NCBI GenBank assembly: GCA_005656395.1
Contig: SRSI01000046.1
Location: forward strand, 1,381,103 to 1,445,102
Direction: 5' to 3'
Origin: Strongyloides papillosus
Taxonomy: Eukaryota > Nematoda > Chromadorea > Rhabditida > Strongyloididae
DNA length: 64,000 nucleotides
The position numbers and the translations under genes are program-made. This document shows positions 19,008 through 30,799 of this stretch, in pieces (within the stretch, counting starts at the first letter, position 1; each line of letters opens with the position of its first letter). The notes beneath the pieces were generated by a model. That model saw nothing but the letters and a program-made list of their open reading frames with translations. It was not told where the DNA came from and did not search any database.

Positions 19008-20518
19008 TTATTTTTTATTTGTATTTTTTTTGGAATTCTGTTGCTATGCAAAAAATTTAAAAACTGGATAGATAAAGAAACTTGTGATAAGTTGATGACT
19101 GACCCTGTATGTAACAACATATTAACAGCTATTAAAGAGTTAATAGACAACTCTCTGGATGTCGGTGCGACGAGGATCTCCATAAAAGTGTACAATTATG
19201 GTATTGAGAAATTCCATGTCATAGATAACGTTCGGGAATTAAGGAAAATGATTTCGGTATGATAGCGGAGCCTCACGCAACGTCAAAAATAAGGAAATAT
19301 GAGGATTTAACTGCTATACAAACTTATGGGTTTCGTGGAAGAGCACTAAATTCTTTGTGTTCGTCTAGCAAATTAACAGTATTGATAAGGGCCGAAGGCA
19401 ATAAAGGATACCAGTTAGGGTTTGATAATACTGGCAAGTACCTACCTGAGGAAACAAAAGAAATCACAAAGACCGTGGGAACAGAAGTTATAGTGACAAA
19501 CTTTATGTGTCACAGTCCAGTAAGAAGAAAAGCACTCCAAAGAAAGAAGAAAGCTTATATTGACATTATTATAAATGTTGTGAAAGTTCTCCAAGATTAC
19601 GCCTTAGCGAGAATTGATAGTGTTTTTGAATTATCACATACAAACAATGGAAAAACAACTGTATTGATGAAAACTCCTGCTAACAATGCGCAAATGGATC
19701 GTGTTGTTAGGTCAGTGTTTCCTAATAAGGGGTACTTTTTGAATAATAATATGGTAAAGCTCAAAGATGTGGATATTAGCGAGACAGCGTATGACTTATA
19801 TAAGCTTAGTAAGGTTAAATTGGATCTTTTAAAAGTTAACCTTGTTAAAGTTGAAGGTTATATAAGTATGATAGAGAATATCGAAAATTATAGTTTAGAC
19901 TATATATTTTTATTTGTTAACAAAAGACAGATAAAAAATCAGGATATTAAGGCAGGTGTCAAACGGGCTTACCCTAGAATTTGTCGCGTCTGTGATGTTC
20001 TTTCTGTTATGCATATTACGATTCCGAGCATTTATCTCGACGTTAATTCCTCACCACTAAAAGATCAAATAGAATGTACAATAATGGATCTAGTATTAGC
20101 TAGATTTTACAGTTGTGTGGATGCCGCGATGATCGAAAAAATTTCACCAAATACGTGTGATACTAGGAAAGTGAGAATTGACGATTCTGAAGGCTTAAAT
20201 ATTTCAAGGAACAGAAAATTAAGTATTGATAAAAATGTTAATGATGAAACATTTAAAAAACCAGATTTAAGCAACCATTCACAAGTTCCATCAAAATTTA
20301 GTCTAAAAGCTCTTAAAGAATACGTAAAATCACTTTCACAACAAGAAACACCTTCCACAAACAGCTATGACACCGAAGTGGTATTTAGGGAAGAAAATGA
20401 AAAAGGCGCTGAAGAGGAATTAAAACGTTATCTAAAGAAAGATGATTTTGCTAAAGTGAACGTTATAGGACAATTCGATTATACTTTTATTTTATGCCAG
20501 AATATACAGTTTGATTGA
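19008..20518 (+). pseudogene. PMS2-like MutL mismatch-repair pseudogene, frameshifted and truncated
   Basis: MutL homologues of the PMS2 type are ATPases that nick DNA in mismatch repair. Motif I is recognisable (AIKELIDNSLDVGAT, ~19129-19172), but the usual ELVEN catalytic Glu is Asp. The frame breaks just after VIDN (~19226-19240): the first frame ends at 19262 and the second, clearly homologous through GMIAEPHATSKI and TYGFRGRALNSL, continues from the neighbouring frame to TGA at 20516. The motif GFRGEAL has Arg in place of Glu. The transducer region follows (FLFVNKRQIKN, YLDVNSSPLKDQI). The protein stops at VIGQFDYTFILCQ, where the C-terminal endonuclease domain should begin. The only nearby ATG upstream (18981) is in the Merlin TIR. 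Loss of frame, ATPase residues and the C-terminal domain together indicate a pseudogene. Confidence 0.88.
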
Positions 20519-21686
20519 CATAATACCAATCAAACGTATATGATGTTGAGTATAAATAGGTTTAAATTGTGATGACTTTTTATTTTTTCTTTCTCCCAAC
20601 ATCTTAACACTTCATTACTAACTAAGGAAATTTCTGTAAATCAAGTAAATACTTGGGTAGGTCTAGTACATTTTAATTATTGTATAATATCTATTGTCTT
20701 TGTTTAGTTTTTATTTTTTTATATATATCTCGAAGTTTTTTAAATAAAGTTCTTATCTTAGTTGGTGTCTTTCTTGGTGACGAGGATTCATTTATTTACT
20801 TGCGATCCAACAATTTAATTCATTAAAATTAAACTGAGCATCAAAACGGTTTGGATATACTAAATTAATACATTTTTAAAAAACATCTTCTTTAGAAGTA
20901 CTTTTTTTTATAGTTTCGCTTTTTGGATATCATTTCAAAAAATTAAAAAATAGAATAATTTATAACTCATTTGAAAAACTTAATACCAGAATAAGAGGGA
21001 AACTTAATTTTATAAAAATTTATTAATAACTAATCATTTTATGGACAAAAGAGTAGTAAATTGTTTTGTTCAAAAAAATTCTAAGTAGAAGACGTTGAAA
21101 GGTTAAACAAAGCTATGAAGAGGCAAATTTTTGGCTGACAAAAAAAATTATATATAATTAGAATATTTAGATACTGTTACTATTTGCACTTTGAATATAA
21201 GTTTTATTTGTTACATATAAATTAATTATTTAACATTTCAAGATTTTTATATTTTAATATTTTGAAGTATTAAATCATCCAAATTGTTAATATATATATA
21301 TCCTATAACAAATACATATTTTAAATTTGTTAACAGTTGGTATATTACAAACATTCGGTGCATGAAATTTTAGTCAAATTAGACAAATTGTACTATTAAA
21401 TTAATGATAATATAAAAAGGTGGTAGTATGAAGTTACAACAATATAATCATAATAGTATATAAATAAATTAGTATTTGAAAAAACTTTAAATATAAATAT
21501 AATTGATATTATTGAGTTTTCTTATTTTTCTGTTAAAAAAACTATAAATTTACTCTGAAATTAAAGTTAATTAATTGTTTAGAATTAGTAAAAGAGAAGT
21601 AATCTTAACTCTTCTTCTCATTTGGCTTTGTTTTGATCCTGTAAAGAAAATATCCTTTACAGTTAAATATATAAACGGGTATGTGT

Positions 21687-21767
21687 ACACTAGCCGTATT
21701 GGGCTAGTATGTATTCGCCCCCTTAGTACTAGAGGTGAATATATATTAGCCCAATACGGCTAGTGTA
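21687..21767. repeat. 81-bp near-perfect hairpin
   Basis: Arms of about 34 bp (21687-21720 and 21734-21767, core CTAGCCGTATTGGGCTA) pair with only a few mismatches around a ~13-nt loop. The arms are far more GC-rich than their surroundings. It may be a foldback element or MITE remnant; no target duplication is obvious. Confidence 0.85.
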
Positions 21768-22869
21768 ACTTTATCGATATAAACAAAAGATTTCAAAATA
21801 GTTGTCATTTTGTAAAAATACTATGTCATTATTTTTTATCGTATTAAGTATTATACTAACCTAATTCCTTTTATTTTAGTGTAATATTCAAGGGGACGTA
21901 GAGGATTCTAATTATATTGTTTATTAGTGTTTAGATTGTACTTTGTGTAGCTAAAAGTAAGTTCCCAAGAATCTTATAATTAACAAATTGTCATTAGGTG
22001 GACATTTTTAGCGCTTGTCTTTGTATTGTAAAAGTGTATAATAATAAAATATTAGTTTGTGTGTGCGTTAAACCTTCTATACTATCTTTTAACTGAAACT
22101 AGGCACCAACAAAACTTAAATAATTTTACTAATTACTAAAAATATTACTTTATTAATTTTTTATAAGAAAAGCTTCTTTATTTTTTTTCGTTTTATTTAC
22201 TAAACAATTAAAACATAAACTGTCAGCCATCAGCTCCATCAGCTTCTGGCTCGTGGTCATATTAAAAATAAACTTATAAATTTATTATATAATAATCAGA
22301 CAATCATTTTACAATTTTAACGATATATATATTAATTGTTTATATTAAAATTTATATGTTATCTAAATTTTCATAGGTAGTTGATATGATGCGTCAACTG
22401 CCGACAAAAACATTTTTGTTAAATTAGATCTTTTGAATCAGGAAAAGTAAATCGCGTGTATTTAATATAAAGGCCCAATTTAATGTATCCATAAAAATGT
22501 TTTTTTATTTTTCCTCCGTGATTTTAAAACATCTAGACAATTTTCGAATTATTTTTTTTAATATTTTGAAAATTTTAACTGAATATGAGAAATTATCTAA
22601 AGATTATGAAAATAATTAATATATTGTTAACAAATATGCTTAACCTGACTTGTTAAAATTCTTAAACGCTGTTGTACATCAATGTTATAATGTTGTTTAT
22701 GTGAATTTGTTTTTGAATATGGCATATCTTTACAGTATCAAAAAGAAATATAAAATATTAGAAATTTTTTTTATAGTTTTGTAGAAATTTTTAGAATTTT
22801 GTAAAATTAATTGTATATTATTTCAGTAAAAAAAAGAAAACACATTTATACTGTAAAAGCAATAAAAAA

Positions 22870-23035
22870 CAATTAAACATAAAATCTCCATATGAATAAA
22901 TATTTATGAAAATGTTAACAATAAGAAAGTAACTGATGTTTGCAACAAAAATCCTTTAAAAACATAAAATCTTCATATGTATAAATATTTATGATTATGT
23001 TAACAAAAAGCAAGTAACTCATGTTTGCAAAAAAA
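22870..23035. repeat. Two tandem copies of a ~93-bp AT-rich unit
   Basis: Both copies contain ACATAAAATCTYCATATG, ATAAATATTTATGA and GTAACTSATGTTTGCAA. They lie about 180-340 bp upstream of the secreted-peptide gene, so they could be part of its control region, but that is untested. Confidence 0.75.
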
Positions 23036-23212
23036 TATCGTCTCAACAAAATCTCAATTTATATTTAGTAAAATACTTATTTGTTTAATAAACTTTATCT
23101 TCAATTTATCCATCCCCTGTTTTTTAGAAAATATTTTTTTTAAATAAAAATTAGTATAAAAAGAAATTAAATTTTATAATGATATCATAAAACATTTATT
23201 AAACTTAAAAAA

Positions 23213-23473
23213 ATGTATTCTACCAGCTTCAACAAGGTTGCTCAAATCATCATTTTGATGTTCTTTATTTCTTTTGCAGTTATAAACTGTGAAATGAATT
23301 CCCAATTTTCAAATCAATTAAAAAATGCTCCAATAAGAGCTAAACGTGATTTATCAATTAATCAAGGTCAAAGACTTTTCGATGAACTTAACAAAGCACG
23401 TGAAGATCAAGCAAAAGAAACTGTAACAAAAAATTACAAAGATCCTAGTGATCCATGGGGTTACGGAAAGTAA
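23213..23473 (+). CDS. Small secreted peptide precursor (neuropeptide-like)
   Basis: An 86-residue single-exon ORF. Residues ~8-26 form a hydrophobic signal peptide (QIIILMFFISFAVINC). A dibasic AKR site near residue 43 would release a C-terminal peptide of about 42 residues starting DLSINQGQRLFDELNKARED. The protein ends WGYGK: a Gly followed by Lys at the very end is the classic signal for C-terminal amidation. The charged, amphipathic helical middle resembles long amidated peptide hormones of the CRF/DH44 type only in a general way, and I do not assign it. Promoter and 3' UTR are AT-rich; an AATAAAA lies after the stop, near 23568. I am confident about secretion and less so about the hormone role. 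Confidence 0.7.
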   Translation: MYSTSFNKVAQIIILMFFISFAVINCEMNSQFSNQLKNAPIRAKRDLSINQGQRLFDELNKAREDQAKETVTKNYKDPSDPWGYGK

Positions 23474-24756
23474 TTAAATATTTAAAACATGAATTAACTA
23501 ACAAACCTATGAAAACAGAAGATAGTGAATTAATTGAAAAAATAATTTTAACACCATCATAACTTTAATAAAAATTATTGTAATTTGTTGTTATTGCATA
23601 GGCCTAAAAATAAAATTTTCATATATATATTTTTATATAATTTTTAATAAGAAAAAAATAATTTTAGCTCTTTTCATAAACTGCTGATTTTAAATTTATT
23701 TTTAATAACATCAAACGGTTTTTTGACTGGTTAGGCGATTATAACAGATCTTTCGTAATTTTATACTTTCTCAGTAGTTCAATCTCTTTGTATGCTTTCT
23801 TTCGAGATTATTCTTTAAATTAATTTTTAAAAAAATGCACTACATAAAAAAAAGAGATGAAGGTCGGTAAATTATTTTCGTTTTTAAAACTTTTCTATCT
23901 TGATATATGTAACGTTATATTCCGATTCTAAAAAACGTAAAATTAGCTCAATCTGAAGTTCCATTCTTGAGATATTGATTACTTATACGGGTATTTAGTG
24001 TGTCGATCAGTAAAATATTTTTATCGGTCTTATCGATCTTTAATAACAATAAAATAAATAGGAACAATAATTAGTTAATTTCCTTAGAATCTTCTTTAAT
24101 ATCTTCTAAATTCCAGCCAGTAAAACTCCTGATCTTTATTTGGTAATTCTATAATATATTGAATAGTACGTGTTTAAAATAATATAATGATATTGTTCAC
24201 GACTTTCCAGGTTATTTATAGTTCTTTCCAGTCACAATATCATCCTTTTTCTCTCTCTTTCATAAACAGAGTTTACTGATCCCTACCCCCTTAAAGTTAC
24301 TTTTTTTATCTAAACAATTTCAAGAATTTGTTGTTTAAAATGCTAATAACGTTAAAAAAAGTAAAATTGGAACTTGAGGTTTCATTTTAAGATTTTAAAC
24401 TTTTATGAAAATTACTCATAAAAGCTAAATTTAAATATATTGAAAAGATATATCAGGATCAAGAAAAAGTAGTTAAAAAAGAAAAAAAGCTATTTTAAGT
24501 TTCTCTTTAACTTAAATTTTAAATATAATTCTAAGAAAATTAAAAAACACCAAGTATTATAAATCCATTGTCGAAGTCTTTTTTTCATTAAAAATCTATA
24601 ATACTTTAAAAAAGTATGTCTAAATGGGACTTTTAAAATATAGCATTTTTACAACTTTAATGTAAAATTAAATTCTCAGTTGTATGATATGTATATTATG
24701 TATTTTTACGTTTTGGTAGAGCCATTTTTAGGTTTGAGTTTTAGTGATAAAAAATG
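23474..24756. other. AT-rich intergenic region
   Basis: 3' UTR of the peptide gene, then about 1.2 kb in which I see no gene and no strong repeat. Confidence 0.5.
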
Positions 24757-27665
24757 ATTATCAATAAAAAAAGAAATAAGTAAAAAAATTTGTCTCTCTC
24801 ATAACTCTTCTCAAAACTTAACCGATTTTTACAACTAAATAGCCAAAAGATGTGTTTTTTTCTAACTTAGTGGGTAAGATGGGTCTAAAAAGTTTTTGGG
24901 CCATAATTGACCATGTTATCTATAAAAAAACCCGTTTTTATGGCCTTTTTAGCATGAATTTGACCAGAAGTAAACATTATTTCAAAATTAATAATATACA
25001 ATGGTTTATAAACCATTTAAAAGGTCTACTACCAGAATAGGGGGAAACACAATACTATGGAAATGTATTGAAAATTGGCCATGTTATGGTCCAAAGAGTG
25101 GTGATCGTTTTGAAAAAAAGACTTAAAAGTTAAATAGCTCTAACTTAATTATAACTTGATAAAATCAAATAAAATAGTATCTGTTATAAAGATTTAAGTC
25201 TAACTTAAAAAACAAGTACCTAAAAAAGTTTGTAGCTTAACAAAGAAAAAAGTTATATTAATTTGAATGTCAACTTTTTCGCTTTTTTTTCATTTTTTTC
25301 ACATAAATCAATTTTGTCTTCAGCATGACTTTCCTCGAACTTGATCAATTTTTATTATCAGGTAGTCATTTGATGTATTTTTTTCCAAGTTAGTGGGGGA
25401 AAATAAGTTTCACAACTTTTGATTTAAATTTGGCCAAGATATTTTTAAAAAAAGCTACTTTTTTGGACAATTTTTTGCATAGTTTTGTGCAGAGAATAAC
25501 TTTCTTCAAAGTTAATAAAATAAATTGTTTTTTTAATCATTAAACAGATTTGAATCTGGAATCCTAGGAAAACATAATACAATAGAAATATATGAAAAAC
25601 TGGCCAAATTATGGACCCAAGAATAGTCATCATTTTTTAAATAAAAACAAAAATTTTTTTAATGCTGTAATCTAAATGAAAAGTTATTTAAAATAAATAA
25701 ATTCAAAGTATTTTATAGATATATGTTTAACTTAAAATATAAAACTACAACGAATTATATTCATTAACAACATAAAGAGTTATACTTATTTAGATGTCAA
25801 TTATTCCACTTTTTCTTCATCTTTTTCACAAAAATTAATTTTGTGATTGACATAACATTCTTCAAACATAATCAATTTTTATGGTTAAGTAGTTATTAGA
25901 TGTATTTTTTTCTAACTTAGTGGGGAAAACGGTTTTTGAAAATATTGGTTCATTATAGGCCATGTTATTTTTAAAAAACAACACTTTTTAGTCACTTTTT
26001 TGTAGAGTTTTGTCTTTTAGATAACTTTTGTAAAAGTAAATAGAATTTTTTGGTTTAAGACTCATTTGAAAGATACACGTCACGAATAAACGGAAAACGT
26101 AATATTATTAAATCGAATAAAAGTCGACGAAGTTATAGTCCAAAGAATGCTAACCTTTTTTTTAATGAAAATTAAAAAATTAGATAGCTATTATTTAATT
26201 AACCATCCTTAGACCTGCCTTCAGCACGTCAGAGCTGGTCCGCAGAGCGTATTTTATAATAAAGATTTTTTTATAATAATTTATTAATCAAAGTATGTGT
26301 GTAAAAAAATTGTTTCATTGAATTATATATTTCTGAAATAATAAAATAACGGAAAATACATTGTTTTAATATATTAATATATGAAATATTTTTGAGTTTC
26401 AGAATCATTTTATAACATTTATATTTGCTGAAACTGCTTAATTAAGTAAAAAATTTACTCAACAAAAAAATTTTATTTTTGTCCAAAAAAAGAATAAAAA
26501 TGAATATTTGAATCACTATAAGTAACTGTCTAAGTAATTTTCTAATATATTTTAAGAATTGGTATAAACAATTTAATATCATTCTTCCATTAGCTACATA
26601 TTTACCTTAATTTTACAAATATTTAAATGAGAAAAAGCAAACAAAATTATTGACTAAAATAATTTTTTTCGTTTCTAAGATACAAACTTTGTTATGATTT
26701 CATATTTTAAATCAGACATTGATCTATGTCCTACATTTAGTTTTATTCTTTTAAACAACTTTTCATAATGTTATAACACTGAGAAATTTGAATTTTTACT
26801 AAAAATGGTCATAATATTTTGGTCCATAATTTGACTAATTTTCTACTAATCTTTCTAATATTAAGTCTTCCCCTTTATTCCTAACTTGCACTTTTAAAAT
26901 GAGTCGTAAACCAAAAAATTTTATTAATTTTTAAAAGAGTTATTTTTGGAACAAAACAATTAAAAAAAATGTTCAAAAATGTGGTATTTTTTAAGCAAAA
27001 CTTAGCCATTTATGGACCAAAAGTATTGAGGCTTATTTTTCGCACTAAGTTAGAACAAAACACATCTAGTCACTACCCAATCTTTAAAATTGATAAAGTT
27101 TGAGAAAAGTTATGCTAAAGACAAAATTGATTTTTGTGAAAAAAATGAAAAATAATCCAGAATGTTGGCATTAAAATTAACATAACTTCTTTCATTGTTA
27201 AGGTTAGATCTTCGATAGACTCTTATTTTTTAAGTTAGAATTATATTTATATAACAAATATTATTTTATTTATTTTTATAAAGTTTTCACTAAGTTATAG
27301 TTATTTAACTTTAAAATTCTTTTTTTCAAAATAGTCGTCACTCTTTGAACCATAACTCATCAATATTTGATACATTTTTATAACATTGTCTTTCAGCTCT
27401 ATTCTGGAAGTGTACCTTGAAAATAACATAATAATTAAATTATTTGATTAACTCTGAAAAAAGTTATTCTCTGAACAAAATCATACAAAAAAATGGGGTC
27501 AAAAAGGGTGTTTTTTAAGAATAACTTGGCCAAATTCTAGTCAAAAAGTTTTGAAACTAATCCAACCTCTCTAGTTAAAAAACACATCTTTTGACTATTT
27601 ACTCATAAAAATCGGTTGAATTTGAGAAGATTTATGAGAGATATAAATTTTTTTTTATTTCTTTT
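24757..27665. repeat. Large imperfect palindrome built of ~527-bp repeat units
   Basis: Three head-to-tail units lie on the plus strand, with the marker CTAACTTAGTGGG or a close variant at about 24861, 25388 and 25915 (spacing 527 bp). Two more units lie in the opposite orientation (reverse-complement markers near 27042 and 27570, spacing about 528). The outer ends also match: about 24757-24870 is the reverse complement of about 27555-27665. The axis falls near 26.2-26.8 kb, in unique DNA that includes a short GC-rich patch (26208-26252). Units have diverged and no unit holds a real ORF. A related fragment occurs at 20.96-21.06 kb. Confidence 0.85.
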
Positions 27666-27936
27666 TATTATAGACGAGTAAATGTAAGAATTTTAGGCTA
27701 TATAATTTTTTGGTGTCAACTTCTTTTCATTTATTGACCATATTTTAACCTTTTATGCAAAATTTTGCAGAAAACGATAACTCATGATAATATTTGACAA
27801 ATGCGATGAGTGTCAAAAAAAGCATGAATAAAAAATAAATATTAAAAATTAACAGAACGGGAAATGAATCTTTTAAGACTATCAAAATTTCTAAGAGGAT
27901 GAAAAATGTGTGGTTTTTTGTTATGTTTAGTTAAAA

Positions 27937-28382
27937 ACCCAATGCATTGTAGACAGATTTTCTTGTGCAAATCTGCATAAGACGGCCATCTTGCGCATAT
28001 TTGCGTAAGAAAAGGCTATCTTCTGCAGATCTAGGTAAGATAATGTTGTCTTTTGTAGATCTCTACAAGACGTCTCTTTTTTGCAGATCTGCACAAGATG
28101 ACAGTCTTATGAGGATAGCAATTTTTTAATTTTTAAAGTAGAAAAAGCATAAAATTGAAAAAAATTTGTTTTTTTAAATTAACAAAGCGAAAAAAAAAGT
28201 CTAATAGTATTTTAAGAGATTTATTTACCCAGCGCATAGTAGACAGATTATTTTGTGTAGATCTGCCTGAGTTAAAACTATCTTGTGCAGATCTGTGGTC
28301 ATCTTTTACATATCTTTATGTCTAGAACAGATACGGCTTGTGCAGATCTGCACAAGATGGCCCTATCTACAATGCATTGGGT
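27937..28382. mobile_element. MITE-like element with palindromic core repeats (446 bp)
   Basis: Ends are inverted copies beginning ACCCAATGCATTGTAGA; matching continues with gaps into CTTGTGCARATCTGC. Inside are several degenerate copies of the palindrome CTTGTGCAGATCTGCACAAG, and an internal copy of the terminus at about 28230, as if two copies had fused. Flanks are A-rich, so the target duplication cannot be set. A similar terminus (CCCAGTGCACTGCGGACGGA) occurs alone near 28897. Confidence 0.75.
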
Positions 28383-29219
28383 AAAATTTGATATGTTGGT
28401 ATTTTTTTTAGTATTCACAAGATGTTCCTGAAGCGAATTCGCGTTTGATAAGAAACGTGTACTCATAAATTATTGTCTCTTTGAAAAAAGAGATACATGG
28501 AATTGATCTGTTTATAAACTTACTTTAAACACTTAGATTGATTATGGAAAGTAGTAAACAGTTATTAAGAAATAAAACTTTTACTCTAGAAAATGAAATT
28601 ACAAAAAAACGTGTTTTAAGAAAAATTTTCAAATCAATGAAGTAAGGCAAAGACGTACTTCTGAAGAAAAATTGTAACACATACAACAATATTATTCAGT
28701 TACATAAAGATTAAAAAATTAACACAATCAAGCATCGCATTTTGAAATATCTTATTAATCATGATAAGATATCAAAATTCTATTTCACAAGATAATTTTA
28801 ATTAAAATTATTAGCAAAATATACAATTATTAATTAAATAAACTAAATTTAATATATATTAGAATAAATATATATGTCTTAATTATTTTTACATTCCCAG
28901 TGCACTGCGGACGGACCTTTCCGACAAAATGTTTGTTTTCCATAATTAGACGTAGTTGTCCGACTTCGGACAATCATTAATTTTTTTGGCAATCACTATA
29001 TAAATTAGTGAGAAATAGTTTAATAAATGGTTAATATTAATATTAAAATAAAAAAAAATTTTTAACTATTAATTTATTATAATAAAAGAAAATACAATTT
29101 ATTAAAATAAAAATATCATATAAAGAATTAAAATATCATAAATATTATATAAAAAAATTCTAGATATAGTATGTAAACGAAAAAATGATTATGAAATACC
29201 TTCATTTAAATAAAATATA
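28383..29219. other. AT-rich intergenic region
   Basis: No gene seen. A short GC-richer patch at about 28895-28975 looks like the end of a MITE related to 27937-28382. Confidence 0.5.
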
Positions 29220-30180
29220 AGGAGATATATTATTAGTATACTATTTTGAAATTCATTTGCCAAAATTTCATTCCTTTTTGTTTTACATGAATAGCACGCA
29301 TTTATATAAGATTACTTTACTTATGCAACAGTGACAAACGGTTTCATTAACATAAACATACGAAATCAAAAAGGCAATTAATAAAGAAACATTGTTTGAT
29401 ATATAGAAGAATTTCTTATAAAAGAAATAGTGATTATGATTAAGTAATTAAGCATATTATAATAATGATAATTATTTAATTAATTTAAATATAGTTAATA
29501 ATATATGCAACAGTTTTGTTGTTTCTGTATATCTGTTTTCTATCGTTTATAATATTATTCATTGTTTACTTTCATTTATTTAGAATGATACAATTTTTTT
29601 GGTACATTGTTTTTTTTGAATTGTAATATTAACAGTACCAAAGAAAATTATTTTAAATAATACGCTATTTATGGATAAAATGAAAATTGAGGACTGTATA
29701 AATAAGAAAATGTGATTATATAATTGTTTTAAGTACTTATTTCAATATTTATGATATTATACATATTAGATACTTTCATAGATTTTCTTTTTAAAATCAT
29801 TTACCTCAATTTCATTTCTTTATGTTGTATATTAATAGCACGTATATATATAAGATGACTTTAATTATGTAACAGTGACAAACGGTTTTATAAACATAGT
29901 TACATGCGAAATCAAAAAGTCAATTGATAAAGTAGCATTGCTTGGTATAAAGAAGACTTTCTTGTAAAAAAAATATTAGCTATGAAATACCTTTATCTAA
30001 TTATAAAATACAAATTTATTTAATTAAAATATAAGGAGGTACATTAAAGTATATTATTTTAAAATTCATTTGCCTAAATTTCTTCTTTTTACTTTGTACG
30101 TCAATAGCATGTATTTATGTTAGATGACATTATTCATCCAACGACAACAAATTGTTTTTTAAACATAGACATGAGTGACG
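29220..30180. repeat. Three direct copies of a diverged repeat upstream of the AT-hook gene
   Basis: Copies share TTCATTTRCC...TTTC, then an AATAGCAYG motif and CAGTGACAAACGGTTTYAT, with markers at about 29327, 29870 and 30138 (spacing about 543 and 268). No ORF lies within. Confidence 0.75.
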
Positions 30181-30301
30181 TTACGCTAAATATAGAAAAT
30201 TTTTTTGTCTTATTCATTAGTTTTCGTTGAATATTTAAAATTTGATTCTTGTATTTTTTTCAATGTTACATTTTTCAGATTGATAAAGTTTAATAATAAA
30301 G

Positions 30302-30799
30302 ATGTCTAATAATAATAAGGAATTATTATGTGCTAAATTTAATCCAAACCACATAAGAAGACTATTCGACGATTCATCAGAATGCAGTTCACCTTATTCT
30401 GTTAAAACACAAAGTTCTGTTAGAACACAAAATTCTTTTGAAACACAAAGTTCTTTTGTTGATAAAGAAAGTCAAGAAAGAGAAAATGTTGTTGAAAAAG
30501 TTGTTGACAAAGTTTGCAGAAGACGTGGGAGGCCAAGAAAGAAAAAGTTTGATGAAATGGAAAATAATCCAGAGTCCTACCAATCAAGAATTGAAGAGAA
30601 CGAAAAAAAGAAATCATGTAATGTTAGTTTTATTTTTTGTTTTAAAATTTTAACTTGTATTTTACAGTCTTCATTTGCAAATTTGTTATCAAGTTTAGAA
30701 AACAAAGAAAATGGTAGTAAAAGTGATGAAACTGGTAAAAATAGTGGAAATGAAGAATCAAATGAAAAAAATTCAACAATAAATAGTGTAAAGGAATGA
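30302..30799 (+). CDS. AT-hook protein whose C-terminus runs into an LTR
   Basis: Two exons, 30302-30622 and 30668-30799, with a 45-bp GT-AG intron (GTTAGT...TTTACAG) that is in phase and stop-free. The Ser-rich N-terminus has three imperfect repeats of (V/F)xTQ(S/N)S at ~34-53, then an acidic/basic helix and an AT-hook (CRRRGRPRKKK, ~78-88). That motif binds the minor groove of AT-rich DNA, so a nuclear role is likely. The last four codons and the TGA lie in the LTR of element C, so the native C-terminus has been replaced. I do not recognise the orthologue. The AT-hook is certain; the gene model is moderately so. Confidence 0.65.
   Translation: MSNNNKELLCAKFNPNHIRRLFDDSSECSSPYSVKTQSSVRTQNSFETQSSFVDKESQERENVVEKVVDKVCRRRGRPRKKKFDEMENNPESYQSRIEENEKKKSCNVSFIFCFKILTCILQSSFANLLSSLENKENGSKSDETGKNSGNEESNEKNSTINSVKE

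Larger units (their letters stand above)
20519..23212. other. Gene-poor AT-rich region
   Basis: No convincing coding region; ORFs are short and of low complexity. It contains a partial copy of the ~527-bp repeat described below (about 20960-21060, with CCAGAATAAGAGGGAAAC), a GC-richer hairpin (21687-21767) and a twofold ~93-bp tandem repeat (about 22870-23035). Confidence 0.6.

Noticed and set aside
23213..23473. Assignment of the peptide as a CRF/DH44 hormone
   Set aside because: Only a vague likeness in the helical middle; the ending and spacing do not match well enough.
24852..25040. Short ORFs within the 527-bp repeats
   Set aside because: They are not conserved between units and contain no recognisable motif.
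26208..26252. GC-rich patch as a possible tRNA or rRNA fragment
   Set aside because: I could not fold a tRNA cloverleaf or recognise an rRNA segment; too short to call.
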